In this document: piece by piece, positions 27,114 through 36,089 of the stretch | Position numbering within the stretch: position 1 is the stretch's first letter | Layout of the letters: every line of letters begins with the position of its first letter | Assembly: GCF_041820985.1 (NCBI RefSeq) | Contig: NZ_JBGUAU010000001.1 | Location: 186,001-250,000, forward strand | DNA: 64,000 nucleotides | From: Evansella sp041820985 | Lineage (GTDB): Bacteria > Bacillota > Bacilli > Bacillales > Salisediminibacteriaceae | Direction of reading: 5' to 3' | Notes under the pieces: model-generated | What the model was told of the DNA's origin: nothing | Database searches by the model: none | What the model saw: the letters and a program-made list of their open reading frames with translations, nothing else | Made by a program: the position numbers and the translations under genes

Positions 27114-27578
27114 TTAATTAATTGTATTCAGGAGAAATTGTTCGAATGCATCTTCTTCGTGAAAACCAATGAGTCTATCCGCTTCTACTCCATTCTCAAA
27201 ATGAACCAAAGTAGGGGTACCAGTTAACTCGTAATCATTCCAGCCTTGTTCAAACTCTAATACATTATATAAATAGACATCCACATTCAATTCATTTGCT
27301 TTTGGAACGAGGACAGGTGTAGCAAGATTACAGTATTCACATAGTGGACTATAAAAATAAACTGTGACACCTTCACCACTTGCTATTTTTGTATCTAATG
27401 CTTCTGGAAGAATGATATTTTGATAATTCGGATCATCTAATTGTTTATCTGTAGCAGGATTCGTTCGTTTTCCGAAAGGATTTCCTTCTGCTTGTTGTTT
27501 ATTTTGATAAGCTGTAACAGCACCTAGTGCAGCAAAAATGGTTACAATGATAATTCCAAATAGAATTACTTTTTTCAT
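27114..27578 (-). CDS. Membrane-anchored thioredoxin-like protein (BdbA/ResA-like)
   Basis: 154 residues with an N-terminal membrane helix (about 4-24), then a thioredoxin domain with active site PLCEYCNLATP and cis-Pro segment ELTGTPTLVHFENG. It lies 6 bp after the BdbC gene in the same operon, so it is probably the thiol oxidase partner that makes disulfides in exported proteins (for example competence pilins). GGAGTGACAC precedes the ATG. Confidence 0.82.
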   Translation of the reverse strand: MKKVILFGIIIVTIFAALGAVTAYQNKQQAEGNPFGKRTNPATDKQLDDPNYQNIILPEALDTKIASGEGVTVYFYSPLCEYCNLATPVLVPKANELNVDVYLYNVLEFEQGWNDYELTGTPTLVHFENGVEADRLIGFHEEDAFEQFLLNTIN

Positions 27579-27584
27579 GATGTG

Positions 27585-28013
27585 TCACTCCTTCGATACT
27601 TTTAAAATCCAAATCATTATGAAAGATATTGCTGAGAATGCGATAAGTGCTAAAAAAGGTATTGTGATAAAACCGAACCAATTTATATACTCATAATTAC
27701 AAGGAATGATACCACAAGCCTCAGCCCTGGTGCTTAGGGCCGGAATTTTTTCAAGCATATAATGATACGCTGAAAATCCCATACCAATTAAACTTAAGGG
27801 TAATGTATATATTACTTGGATAGAATCTTTTTTTACTGATGCTATCGCTAAAGTTATAGCTAATGGATACATAAAAATTCGCTGAATCCAACATAATTCA
27901 CATGGAATATACATCCTGATTTCAGAAAAGTACAGAGATCCTAATGTGGCAATCAGAGCAATTGCCCACGCAATCAGTAATCCCGTTTCTATTTTTTTTT
28001 GCTTGTCCACCAT
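27585..28013 (-). CDS. bdbC: Disulfide bond formation protein BdbC/DsbB family
   Basis: 142 residues and four membrane helices. The DsbB cysteine pairs are seen as PCELCWIQR (quinone-linked pair) and CGIIPCNYEY (partner pair), matching BdbC length and order. It re-oxidises the extracytoplasmic thiol oxidase with menaquinone. ATG 28013 is chosen because GTAGG sits six bases before it; another ATG two codons upstream overlaps that site. Confidence 0.88.
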   Translation of the reverse strand: MVDKQKKIETGLLIAWAIALIATLGSLYFSEIRMYIPCELCWIQRIFMYPLAITLAIASVKKDSIQVIYTLPLSLIGMGFSAYHYMLEKIPALSTRAEACGIIPCNYEYINWFGFITIPFLALIAFSAISFIMIWILKVSKE

Positions 28014-28083
28014 TCCCATCCTACTTTCAATAGTATTGAGCCTTTAGATTATTCAATTACTCTCAGGCATATCCATTATACTA

Positions 28084-29433
28084 CTACAAGCAGAGAACGT
28101 CACTTACGATGTTTTTCTCAATATAAGGAATGATCTCATTTGCCGGAAGAGGAACACTATACAGATATCCTTGAATTTCATCACAATGTAATGAGTATAA
28201 ATCCTTCACCAAATCGGAAGTTTCTACCCCTTCCGCTACTACCTTCATATCCATATTATGTGCTAACTGAATGATAGAGGATACAATTAGCTGATCATTT
28301 TTATTCGTATGCAAATCTCTAATAAAAGACTGATCTATTTTTAGAGTATTAAATGAAAAACGCTGTAAATAACTTAACGAAGAATATCCTGTACCAAAAT
28401 CATCGATAGAAATTGTTATTCCTAACTCCTGTAGACTTGTAAGATTATCCAGACAATCAATCTTATCATAAAGGTGGTTATTTTCTGTTATTTCAATATC
28501 TACTAGTTCTGGGGGAAGTTTCGTTTCATTTAACATGTAAATAATACGCTCTACAAAACTTCTTCGCTGCAACTGGAGTGCAGATATATTAATTCCTATC
28601 CTCAATATGTTTCCAGCTTCGTACCACAGTTTCCCTTGGAGAAGAGCCTCCTGTAGTACCCAATCTTCAATATCGTTCATAACACCTAATTCTTCAGCAA
28701 TGGGAAGAAAGTCTCCTGGGGATAATGGACCTAAATGTCCATCATTCCAACGGATAAGTGCTTCGACGCCAACTACTCGATGGCTTTTTAATTCTATTTG
28801 CGGCTGATAATAAAGTTCGAACTCATTTTTCTTTACTGCTTCCATTAGCTTTTTTTCTAAAACCATCTTTTCTTGATCTTTTTCATGTATGGAAGAATCG
28901 TACCAATGAATAGCGTCTTTCCCTTTATCTATTCCCTCGTAGTACTTAGCTATATTTGCCTGAAATAGGATTTCATCATATGATTTAGCTAAAATAGGAT
29001 ATTGGGATATTCCGATCGTTGCTGATAACATTAGTCCTTTCCCTTTTTCAAACATCGGAGTCTTAACTTTAGTAAGGAATTCATAAGCTTTTGCTGTCAC
29101 AATATCCTCTGAACTAACATTTGAAATTATAATAGCAAACTCTCCACCGCTATATCGATATACTTGAATACCTTCTGTTGTTAACTCCAAGAATGATTGA
29201 GCTAATTTCTTTAAAATTTTATCACCAGTTTTGCGACCAAGGGTATCGTTATAATACTTAAATTTATATAAGTCTACCAATAGAATTGATAGGAAGCTTT
29301 TTTCGAAGGTATCTTCAGCAATTGCCATTTGCAAATCAGATTGAAATGCTTTTATGTTGCGCAAGCCAGTAAGAGGATCTATTGTGGATGTATTGCCATT
29401 TTCTTGATGATGCTCTAAACTATTTGTCTCCAT
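28084..29433 (-). CDS. GGDEF-EAL protein with degenerate GGDEF
   Basis: 449 residues from ATG 29433 (GGAGGTTAG upstream); the frame stays open upstream only because it runs into a repeat. The GGDEF domain (about residues 20-175) carries SGGEF (in YRYSGGEFAII) where GGDEF is expected, so diguanylate cyclase activity is doubtful. The EAL domain (190-440) has VEALIRW, INISALQLQ, IEITENN, ISIDDFGTGYSSL, KIDQSFI and VAEGVET, all catalytic positions intact. It is probably a c-di-GMP phosphodiesterase, with the GGDEF domain as a GTP sensor. No membrane or PAS domain. Confidence 0.88.
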   Translation of the reverse strand: METNSLEHHQENGNTSTIDPLTGLRNIKAFQSDLQMAIAEDTFEKSFLSILLVDLYKFKYYNDTLGRKTGDKILKKLAQSFLELTTEGIQVYRYSGGEFAIIISNVSSEDIVTAKAYEFLTKVKTPMFEKGKGLMLSATIGISQYPILAKSYDEILFQANIAKYYEGIDKGKDAIHWYDSSIHEKDQEKMVLEKKLMEAVKKNEFELYYQPQIELKSHRVVGVEALIRWNDGHLGPLSPGDFLPIAEELGVMNDIEDWVLQEALLQGKLWYEAGNILRIGINISALQLQRRSFVERIIYMLNETKLPPELVDIEITENNHLYDKIDCLDNLTSLQELGITISIDDFGTGYSSLSYLQRFSFNTLKIDQSFIRDLHTNKNDQLIVSSIIQLAHNMDMKVVAEGVETSDLVKDLYSLHCDEIQGYLYSVPLPANEIIPYIEKNIVSDVLCL

Positions 29434-30107
29434 GCCTAACCTCCATTTTTTTGTTTGACTACCCTGAAAATACGTGTTATTAAGAGTGGATAAACTATCT
29501 AGTTTTAACCACTTTGTCGGTTTGTATTCCATTCGCTCCAGTCCATGCCTTTCTTGTGGGGTGCTGGCAAGCCTCTGCTCTACTTTCTCACTGGAAATCG
29601 TGGACCTCGCTCATTGCATATAAAGTTAATACGAATATACTTCATAACGTATTTTCATTCTCCATGGTGCAAATTTCTCACTTGCATGGATGTCTCCCCT
29701 CGAAAATACGTATTCTTATAAGTGGATAACTTATCTAGTGTATTTAAAATAAACAATTTGTAAGCACTCATTTTATATAAAATAAAACCGACCTACTTTC
29801 GTAAAAGAGGTCGGTTGCACTAGTAGCTCCTATATGTCCAAGCGCCCATATGCAGACATATATTCTTCGCTTCCTATTATAATTTTTTTGATTTTACTAT
29901 TATTAATTGTATTACCAAATATAGCTTTTTATCAAGTGTTTTTCCTCGATACTTCCCATAAAAAAAAAGAATAATTTAGATCCAGAAGAAAAATCCACCA
30001 TTTAGTAACAATGTTTTCACAACCTCGCCATAATGCTCTCATCATTCCTTGAACATTATTATTATAATTAAGGTAAGAGACAGACTTCTTTTCAGAGGTG
30101 AGCGAAA
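29434..30107. repeat. 674-bp gap with two ends of a dispersed repeat
   Basis: CCCTGAAAATACGTG (about 29461) and CTCGAAAATACGT (about 29699) mark two ends, each followed by a (GTGG)ATAAACTATCTAGT-like motif. Between them is a decayed copy of the repeat also found at 19487 and 57018 (TTCCATTCGCTCCAGTCCA). A hairpin AACCGACCT...AGGTCGGTT at 29785-29815 has a T-rich tail on the minus strand. No gene is seen before 30108. Confidence 0.6.
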
Positions 30108-30329
30108 GTGGAGATTATCTTATATGTACAACCGAATATTAAAGGTAAAGTAGTGGAGAAGAGACTCTTAGAAGTCATTCATGATATTGGCCTTGCAGCA
30201 AACGTTCAGATTCTTCACACCACTTCAGTAGCTGGTGTATTTTATACACCAACGCTAATCGTCGATAATAAAGTAGTATCATCAGGTAAAGTGTTATCGA
30301 AGCAGGAAATGACACATTTTTTCATTTGA
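30108..30329 (+). CDS. Small thioredoxin-fold protein lacking the CxxC
   Basis: 73 residues from GTG 30108 (GAGGTGAGCG upstream). The C-terminal FYTPTLIVDNKVVSSGKVLSKQEM matches the cis-Pro end of thioredoxin_3-type small redox proteins (ALVIDGKVVVSG pattern), but the Cys-x-x-Cys is absent, so it cannot be a dithiol enzyme. A binding or regulatory role is possible. A KTSC-domain gene follows 84 bp later on the same strand. Confidence 0.6.
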   Translation: MEIILYVQPNIKGKVVEKRLLEVIHDIGLAANVQILHTTSVAGVFYTPTLIVDNKVVSSGKVLSKQEMTHFFI

Positions 30330-30413
30330 TATTTGTTTCTTTTTACGAAAATTGGGTACTTTACTAGTATTAGTTCCTATTTTTTATATCGTCTTTGGAA
30401 GGGTGTTGTAACT

Positions 30414-30629
30414 ATGGAAAAAACAGAAATGAATACAGGTATTTTAAAGACGATCGAGTATGATGAAGAAACAAGAGAATTACATGTACATTTCCAAAAT
30501 GGAGATTATGTTATTTATTACGAGGTGTATAAGTTGGACTACGTAGGGTTTCTTTCTAGTAATGATTATACAAATTTTTTCAAAGAAAGAATTGAACCTA
30601 GGTTTCCATCAAGAACAATTACACCGTAA
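30414..30629 (+). CDS. KTSC-domain protein
   Basis: 71 residues from ATG 30414 (GGAAGGGTG upstream; a longer in-frame start is not supported). The sequence ILKTIEYDEETRELHVHFQNG, shown here in part, then YYEVYKLDYVGFLSS and the C-terminal PSRTI match the small KTSC domain often found next to or inside nucleic-acid enzymes. The molecular role is unknown. Confidence 0.72.
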   Translation: MEKTEMNTGILKTIEYDEETRELHVHFQNGDYVIYYEVYKLDYVGFLSSNDYTNFFKERIEPRFPSRTITP

Positions 30630-30639
30630 CTATCGTCTT

Positions 30640-30764
30640 ATAAGAAAAGCGCAAGACGCCCGCCTATCAGCGAAAAGCAAATATTCTGGACGATATAAAT
30701 GCTTTTTACTTTTAATCGGGCAGGTTATTTGCACGAGCCGATGGCGCCTTGCGCTAGACATCAA
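30640..30764. repeat. Dispersed bcr-like repeat, copy 2
   Basis: It starts AAGAAAAGCGCAAGACGCCC, shares TTCTGGACGATA and GGTTATTTGCACGAGCCGATG with copy 1, and ends GCGCTAGACATC. Confidence 0.75.
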
Positions 30765-30776
30765 TTAAAAAAACTT

Positions 30777-30822
30777 TGAAAAAGGTGTATGAAGAAGGAA
30801 CACCTCTTCATACGCCTTTTCT
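30777..30822. terminator. Bidirectional terminator
   Basis: AAAAGGTGTATGAAGA pairs with TCTTCATACGCCTTTT (one wobble). It lies at the end of the HAD hydrolase gene. Confidence 0.8.
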
Positions 30823-30824
30823 GA

Positions 30825-31643
30825 CTATAATGAAAATTGATTAATCCAATCACTAATTCGCTTTACTTGAACTAAACTATCATGATGTGCTTGATGTGAA
30901 TGTTCAGCAATATAAACCGCTCGCATGTCCATCAATAATGCAGGAGCAATTTCGTTAATAAAGTTATCACCAATTGATACAACTTCTTTTGGTTCCACAC
31001 CATATTTTTCTATTAGCTGTTCAAATAACAGTGTTGTCTTAGTCGGCTTTTGTGCTGAAGTAACTATCTCATGAAAAACGCCTTGTAAATCTAATTCTGT
31101 CAATAGACGGCCAACGTCCTCTTTATCACTATTTGTTAATAAAACAATATTTGCTTTTTCTTTTAACTTCCTCAAGAAATGTGATAAGCCAGGAATTGGA
31201 TCAAGTTGAAATTCCTCCGTTACCATGTATTCCTTCGTTTCAACGTATCTTGGATAACATTCATCTACACCATAATGAAGAGCACAAGCACAAGGTAACC
31301 ACCATCCATCTCCAATTGCAATGATATTTTTAAAATCAAATTGGACTTGTTCTTCCCCATATTCCTCTTCTAAGTCCGCCCGTCTATTACCGTTCCAATC
31401 CTGAACCTCTACAACTGTTAATGTCATTGGGTCAATAGTTAAGATAGCATCATTCTTAGTATCGTAGGCTTTCCCTATTGAAACGGGATGCTCCCCAGCT
31501 TTCATTTGTTCATAGTCACTCCAATAATTTTTATGATGCTCCTCGTTGATATCTAACATTAAACGTCTAGCGTAATAATCAAAGTGATCTGTTCCTTCGT
31601 ACAGTGTTCCGTCTAAATCAAAAATATATAATTTCTCATACAT
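30825..31643 (-). CDS. HAD superfamily hydrolase
   Basis: 272 residues from ATG 31643. The HAD motifs are FDLDGTLYEG (residues 7-16), VLLTNSD (motif II), the lysine in KPTKTT (motif III) and VSIGDNFINEIAP (motif IV). A roughly 60-residue insert (VEVQDWNGNRRADLEEEYG region, then WWLPCACALHYG) makes up the cap. Probable phosphatase of a small phosphorylated metabolite; the substrate is unknown. A GTG three codons earlier is less likely because it lies too close to the AAGG site. Confidence 0.83.
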   Translation of the reverse strand: MYEKLYIFDLDGTLYEGTDHFDYYARRLMLDINEEHHKNYWSDYEQMKAGEHPVSIGKAYDTKNDAILTIDPMTLTVVEVQDWNGNRRADLEEEYGEEQVQFDFKNIIAIGDGWWLPCACALHYGVDECYPRYVETKEYMVTEEFQLDPIPGLSHFLRKLKEKANIVLLTNSDKEDVGRLLTELDLQGVFHEIVTSAQKPTKTTLLFEQLIEKYGVEPKEVVSIGDNFINEIAPALLMDMRAVYIAEHSHQAHHDSLVQVKRISDWINQFSL

Positions 31644-31824
31644 TACTTCCACAACCTTTTTGTATATTTTTTACTATTTTTTTCATACTAATCTTGTCTT
31701 ATTACTTGTTTAAGAGTAATACATAGTGTGTTCCATCTTCAAGTGCGAAGTAAGTTTCATTGTGTATAATTCGAATGATATCATATAGATATAGAGATAT
31801 TGTTAGCTTTTCTCTCACATTTTT

Positions 31825-31852
31825 TGTAAATTAATTATTAATATAATGTAAA
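31825..31852 (-). promoter_or_regulatory. Candidate Pho box upstream of phn operon
   Basis: On the minus strand TTTACA, 5 bases, TTAATA, 5 bases, TTTACA: three hexamers at 11-bp period, the PhoP-binding pattern. It lies 80 bp before phnD and about 30 bp before a TATAAT at 31881. The repeats run opposite to phnD, so either strand could be served. Confidence 0.5.
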
Positions 31853-31932
31853 TGTTGTAGCATTTGCAAAAACTCTATTGTATAATTCATTTCTGTAAGA
31901 CAAGATAAAACAAAAAGCGAGGGGTATTGAAA

Positions 31933-32919
31933 ATGAAGAAAATATTTACAACTTTATTTGCTTCAGTACTAGCATTATCTTTAGTGGCATGTGGTACTGG
32001 AAATGACGACAACAACAATGATGTTGCTGGCGAAGATACGACAAATAATGCAGACAATAATGCAGAAAATGATGCAAACAACGATGCAAACAACGACGTT
32101 GCAGAAGAAGATTATCCAAGTGAGTTAGTAATGGGCTTTGTTCCGTCACAAGATTCAGCAAACATTGCAGATACAATCGCACCACTTGCAGAAAGACTAG
32201 AGCAAGAACTTGGAATCCCAGTTCGTGGTGAAGTAATGACAAACTATACTGCAACGGTTGAAGCGATGGGGAATAATCAAGTACATATTGGTTTCCTTCC
32301 TCCATTAGGATATGTATTAGCTACTGAACGTTATGACCATATTGAAGCAGTATTGAAATCGATTCGTCATGGTAGTTCTACTTATAAAGCACAATATACA
32401 GTTAGAACTGATTCTGATATCCAATCATTGGAAGATTTAGAAGGAAAAATCTGGGCATTAGCTGATATTACTTCTACTAGTGGTTACTTATTCCCTGCAG
32501 CACAGATGATGGGTGAATTCGGATTTGAAACAGAACAAGAGCTTCAAAATTTCTTTGGAAATATTATGACTGTTGGTGGACATGATAATGCATTAATTAC
32601 TGTTTTAGAAGGAGATGCAGACTTTGCAACAACATTTGATGACGCACGGACTGCTATCGTTGACGACTATCCAGAAGCAATGGAAGATCTTCGAGTTCTA
32701 GGTTACACAGATGAAATTCCAAATGACACAATTTCATTAACTACGAACCTTCCAGAAAGCTTATTCGATCGCATTATTGAAGTATTCCTTTCATTTAATG
32801 ATGATGAGGAAATGATTCAAATCATGAGTGACGTTTACAACTGGACAGGTATAGATACTGCAACAGACAGTGACTATGATATTATTCGCAGAACTTACGA
32901 AACTTTACCTCAAGATTAA
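31933..32919 (+). CDS. phnD: Phosphate/phosphite/phosphonate ABC transporter substrate-binding lipoprotein
   Basis: 328 residues from ATG 31933 (GAGGGG upstream). The lipobox LSLVACG places the lipidated Cys at about residue 19. An Asn/Asp/Glu-rich linker (about 25-58) is followed by a PhnD-type binding fold with LVMGFVPSQDSANIADT, NNQVHIGFLPPLGYVLA and a DADFATTFDDAR segment. It captures phosphonate or another oxidised/reduced phosphorus compound outside the cell. It is first in phnD-phnC-phnE-phnE. A hairpin after the gene may set higher receptor levels. Confidence 0.92.
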   Translation: MKKIFTTLFASVLALSLVACGTGNDDNNNDVAGEDTTNNADNNAENDANNDANNDVAEEDYPSELVMGFVPSQDSANIADTIAPLAERLEQELGIPVRGEVMTNYTATVEAMGNNQVHIGFLPPLGYVLATERYDHIEAVLKSIRHGSSTYKAQYTVRTDSDIQSLEDLEGKIWALADITSTSGYLFPAAQMMGEFGFETEQELQNFFGNIMTVGGHDNALITVLEGDADFATTFDDARTAIVDDYPEAMEDLRVLGYTDEIPNDTISLTTNLPESLFDRIIEVFLSFNDDEEMIQIMSDVYNWTGIDTATDSDYDIIRRTYETLPQD

Positions 32920-32926
32920 TAGATGA

Positions 32927-32967
32927 AGGGGGAGAATACATATTCTCCCCTCCTCTTTTGTTTTTTT
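32927..32967 (+). terminator. Hairpin between phnD and phnC
   Basis: GGGGGAGAATA pairs with TATTCTCCCCTC, followed by a T-rich stretch. It probably acts as a partial terminator within the operon. Confidence 0.7.
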
Positions 32968-33035
32968 ATCAAAATAATAAAAAAAGCAAAAGAGGGGGAT
33001 ACCTCTTTAAAAGTAAATTGAAATGAGGGAATAAT

Positions 33036-33812
33036 ATGATAGAATTCAATGACGTATCACTTGTTTATCCAAACGGAACACAAGGATTAAAAAACGTAAG
33101 TTTAAAGATAAATCCTGGTGAATTTGTAGTAATTGTAGGTTTATCAGGAGCAGGAAAATCTACATTAATTCGAAGCATGAATCGATTAGTAACCCCTACT
33201 GATGGTGAATTGCTTATTGACGGAGAAGATATATTAAAATACAACCAAAGAAAGCTCCGCAAGCTTCGAACTGAAGTTGGAATGATCTTTCAAAATTATA
33301 ATCTTGTAAAACGTTCTTCTGTAATGAAAAACGTTATTTCTGGGCGCCTTGGACATACAAATACATTCGCAAGTCTTTTTAATCTATTTCCTAAAGAAGC
33401 TGTCTCTCTCGCTTACCGAAGTCTTGAGCGTGTCAATATTGCGGAGAAGGTATATATGAGAGCAGATCAACTGAGTGGCGGACAACAACAACGTGTTGCT
33501 ATTGCACGTGTACTAACTCAACAACCAAAGATTATATTAGCAGACGAGCCAGTAGCTAGCCTTGATCCACCTACATCACACCAAGTGATGAAATACTTAA
33601 GAAAAATAAATAAAGAAGATGGCATTACTACTATTGTAAACCTTCATTTTATAGATATGGCTATGGAATACGCTGATCGTATTATAGGTATGCGTGCTGG
33701 TGAAGTGGTTTTTGATGGACCAGCTTCAGCTGTTTCAGAGAAAACATTTGAAGAAATTTATGGAAGAAAGATTCGAGAGGATGACCTTGTAGGAGGTCAA
33801 GAAAATGAGTAA
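33036..33812 (+). CDS. phnC: Phosphonate ABC transporter ATP-binding protein
   Basis: 258 residues. Walker A GLSGAGKST at 35-43, a Q-loop FQNYNLVKRSSV, signature LSGGQQQRVAIAR, Walker B ILADEPVASLDP, and an H-loop NLHF as in PhnC proteins. It energises the importer with the two PhnE subunits. Its end overlaps phnE by 8 bases. Confidence 0.93.
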   Translation: MIEFNDVSLVYPNGTQGLKNVSLKINPGEFVVIVGLSGAGKSTLIRSMNRLVTPTDGELLIDGEDILKYNQRKLRKLRTEVGMIFQNYNLVKRSSVMKNVISGRLGHTNTFASLFNLFPKEAVSLAYRSLERVNIAEKVYMRADQLSGGQQQRVAIARVLTQQPKIILADEPVASLDPPTSHQVMKYLRKINKEDGITTIVNLHFIDMAMEYADRIIGMRAGEVVFDGPASAVSEKTFEEIYGRKIREDDLVGGQENE

Positions 33813-34596
33813 TCTAGAAGTAAAAAGTGTTGTATCCAAAAATGCTAAACTAAGAATGACAGTGATTCTCTTAGTAGTTGTAGGTCTATACATATACACC
33901 TCTTGGGCTACTAAGTCTACACCTATGGATATAATCAAAGGATGGGGAGGTTTCCAGCGAATCCTGACTGATCTTTTCCCACCAAATTGGTCTTATGTTC
34001 CTGCGGTATGGGAAAAACTAGTTGAAACAATCCAGATGGCACTAATAGCAACAACATTTGCAGCTATAGTGAGTGTTCCTATATTTTTATTATCAGCATC
34101 AAATTTATTTCCAAATTCCTGGATTTACCAACCTGTACGTTTCATAATGAACGTTTTACGTACAATTCCAGATATTTTACTTGCTATTATTTTTGTAGGT
34201 ATATTTGGGGTTGGAGTATTTCCTGGTATAATGGCACTATTTATATTCTCATTAGGTCTATTGGCTAAATTAATGTACGAAACTATTGAAGCAATAGATA
34301 TGAATCCCCTAGATGCAATTCGAGCATCTGGAGGTAATACAATACAAGTAATCTGGTACGCAGTAATACCACAGGTTCTACCACAATTTGTATCCTTTAG
34401 TTTATACGTGTTTGAAGTTAACGTAAGAGCTTCAACCGTACTGGGATTCGTTGGTGCAGGCGGAATCGGTCTTTTACTACAACAGCAAATAAACTGGTTT
34501 AATTATCCACGAGTGATGACAATTATTATTATTATCTTTATTGCTGTAGTAGTCATAGATCTAATCAGTAACAAGATAAGGGAGAGAATTGTATAA
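33805..34596 (+). CDS. phnE: Phosphonate ABC transporter permease (first PhnE)
   Basis: 263 residues, about six membrane helices. The BPD_transp_1 EAA loop is visible as LAKLMYETIEAIDMNPLDAIRASGGNTIQVIW. AGGAGGTC in the end of phnC gives the ribosome site. The stop overlaps the next ATG by one base, so translation of the two permeases is coupled. Confidence 0.92.
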   Translation: MSNLEVKSVVSKNAKLRMTVILLVVVGLYIYTSWATKSTPMDIIKGWGGFQRILTDLFPPNWSYVPAVWEKLVETIQMALIATTFAAIVSVPIFLLSASNLFPNSWIYQPVRFIMNVLRTIPDILLAIIFVGIFGVGVFPGIMALFIFSLGLLAKLMYETIEAIDMNPLDAIRASGGNTIQVIWYAVIPQVLPQFVSFSLYVFEVNVRASTVLGFVGAGGIGLLLQQQINWFNYPRVMTIIIIIFIAVVVIDLISNKIRERIV

Positions 34597-35396
34597 TGGA
34601 ATTAGTCATGCCTCCAAAAAAGAAACGTTCCTTGTATAAAACCATTCGCAATCTACTAATTGCTATTGCTTTGATCGCCCTATATACTTGGACGTTTGCT
34701 ACAATTGATGTTCGATGGGAACGAGTATTTAGTGAACATACAGTAAGAAATTTTACCCGTGTAATTCCTCAACTTTTTTCACCTGATTGGGGTGCTTTCC
34801 AAAAAGTAATGGGGTTAATGTGGCAAACATTACAAATGGCTTATACTGGTACACTATTGGCCGCAATATTGGCAATTCCATTTGGTTTTTTTGCTGCAAG
34901 TAATATGGTGAAGAATAAAGTATTAAACAATATCTCAAAAGGGTTCTTGAATGGTATCCGTGCTTTTCCAGAATTGGTACTAGCTTTAATGTTCGTTGCT
35001 GCAGTTGGGCCAAGACCATTCGCTGGGGTACTAGCTATAGCTATTGGATCTATTGGTATGCTTGGAAAATTGTATTCAGAAGTTATTGAATCCATTGATA
35101 TGCATGTTGTTGAAGCACTTCAAGCTAACGGAGCTAACAAAATTCAAGTACTTTTTTATGGAGTAATACCTCAAATAATACCTGAATTTCTATCTTATGC
35201 TATTTATCGTTTTGAAATAGATGTGCGAGCATCAACCATTCTTGGTATTATCGGTGCTGGGGGTATCGGTACGTTAATCACTATTTCTATTTCAAACCGT
35301 AAGTGGGATGAAGTTGGGATGATTCTTTTAGTTATCATTGTTGTTGTTACAATAATTGATAATGTAAGTGCAATTATCCGAAAAAGAATTGTTTAA
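34596..35396 (+). CDS. phnE: Phosphonate ABC transporter permease (second PhnE)
   Basis: 266 residues, a paralogue of the upstream permease with EAA loop LGKLYSEVIESIDMHVVEALQANGANKIQVLF and RASTILGIIGAGGIGTL near the end. The two permeases together form the membrane channel, an arrangement common in Bacillaceae. A terminator follows. Confidence 0.92.
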   Translation: MELVMPPKKKRSLYKTIRNLLIAIALIALYTWTFATIDVRWERVFSEHTVRNFTRVIPQLFSPDWGAFQKVMGLMWQTLQMAYTGTLLAAILAIPFGFFAASNMVKNKVLNNISKGFLNGIRAFPELVLALMFVAAVGPRPFAGVLAIAIGSIGMLGKLYSEVIESIDMHVVEALQANGANKIQVLFYGVIPQIIPEFLSYAIYRFEIDVRASTILGIIGAGGIGTLITISISNRKWDEVGMILLVIIVVVTIIDNVSAIIRKRIV

Positions 35397-35400
35397 CTTT

Positions 35401-35437
35401 AAAAAAAGCCGTTGGAAATCTCCAACGGCCTTTCTTT
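35401..35437. terminator. Bidirectional terminator
   Basis: GCCGTTGGA and TCCAACGGC around AATC, with A/T runs outside. It separates the phn operon from the YjcZ genes. Confidence 0.85.
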
Positions 35438-35445
35438 CATGTTGA

Positions 35446-35661
35446 TTAGTATGCTGCAGTTAATGCTGCACCGATAATTACTAATAGGATGAATAACACA
35501 AGGATTAACGCAAATCCTCCTGCGAATCCTCCACCTTGTGCTGGTGCTGCTACAGGTGCAGCTGGTGCTGGAGAACAGCAACCATAGTAACCTGGCTCTC
35601 CGTATCCGTATCCCATTGGTGCTGCTCCATATGCGTCTCCATATCCGTGATAATGACTCAT
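35446..35661 (-). CDS. YjcZ family sporulation protein, copy A
   Basis: 71 residues. A Tyr/Gly-rich N-terminal half (YHGYGDAYGAA, GYGEPGYYGCC) and Pro/Ala linker lead to the family core GGFALILVLFILLVIIGAAL, a single membrane helix at the C-terminus. GAAGGAGGAATTT precedes the ATG. Family members are small proteins made during sporulation and associated with the spore. No clear sigma-K promoter was found directly upstream of this copy. Confidence 0.88.
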   Translation of the reverse strand: MSHYHGYGDAYGAAPMGYGYGEPGYYGCCSPAPAAPVAAPAQGGGFAGGFALILVLFILLVIIGAALTAAY

Positions 35662-35742
35662 GCTAAATTCCTCCTTCTAATATTATCTTTCTAATTTTAT
35701 TCCATATTACTTTCAGTTAGATATTGTTAGGCGAGCAGCATA

Positions 35743-35883
35743 TTAATAGCCGTATCCGCCGTAACCATACCCTCCTGGTCTAACAACTGCTGCTCCAATG
35801 ATTACTAATAGGATGAATACTACAAGAATAAACGCAAATCCTCCTGCGTATCCTCCTGCATGACCTGTTGTTGTGTGACTCAT
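35743..35883 (-). CDS. YjcZ family sporulation protein, copy B
   Basis: 46 residues from ATG 35883 (AAAAGGAGTG upstream; the longer open frame is not used). Short polar start MSHTTTGHAGG, core GGFAFILVVFILLVIIGAAV, then RPGGYGYGGYGY. A perfect sigma-K promoter match lies 55 bp upstream (35938-35964), with the hairpin TGCGA...TCGCA in the leader. Confidence 0.88.
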   Translation of the reverse strand: MSHTTTGHAGGYAGGFAFILVVFILLVIIGAAVVRPGGYGYGGYGY

Positions 35884-35937
35884 TTCGAATTCACTCCTTT
35901 TAAAAAAAGTGTCTTGCGATTTTCCTACTCGCATTAA

Positions 35938-35964
35938 TAACATATGAGATTTGTGTTTATTTGT
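35938..35964 (-). promoter_or_regulatory. Sigma-K promoter of YjcZ copy B
   Basis: AC, 16 bases, CATATGTTA on the minus strand: a full match to AC-N16-CATAnnnTA. A TGCGAG...ATCGCA mini-hairpin follows, as at copy D. Confidence 0.7.
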
Positions 35965-36047
35965 GTAGACGATAGCCCTACTCAACTGGATTTAGGCGTT
36001 ACTTTTTTTGCTACATATCTATTTTCAAAAATCCACTTTTTAAAAGT

Positions 36048-36083
36048 GAAAAGGCTGCTGGAAATACCAACAACCTTTTTAGC
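36048..36083 (-). terminator. Terminator of YjcZ copy C
   Basis: On the minus strand AAAAGGTTGTTGG pairs with CCAGCAGCCTTTT. Confidence 0.75.
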
Positions 36084-36089
36084 TGTTTC

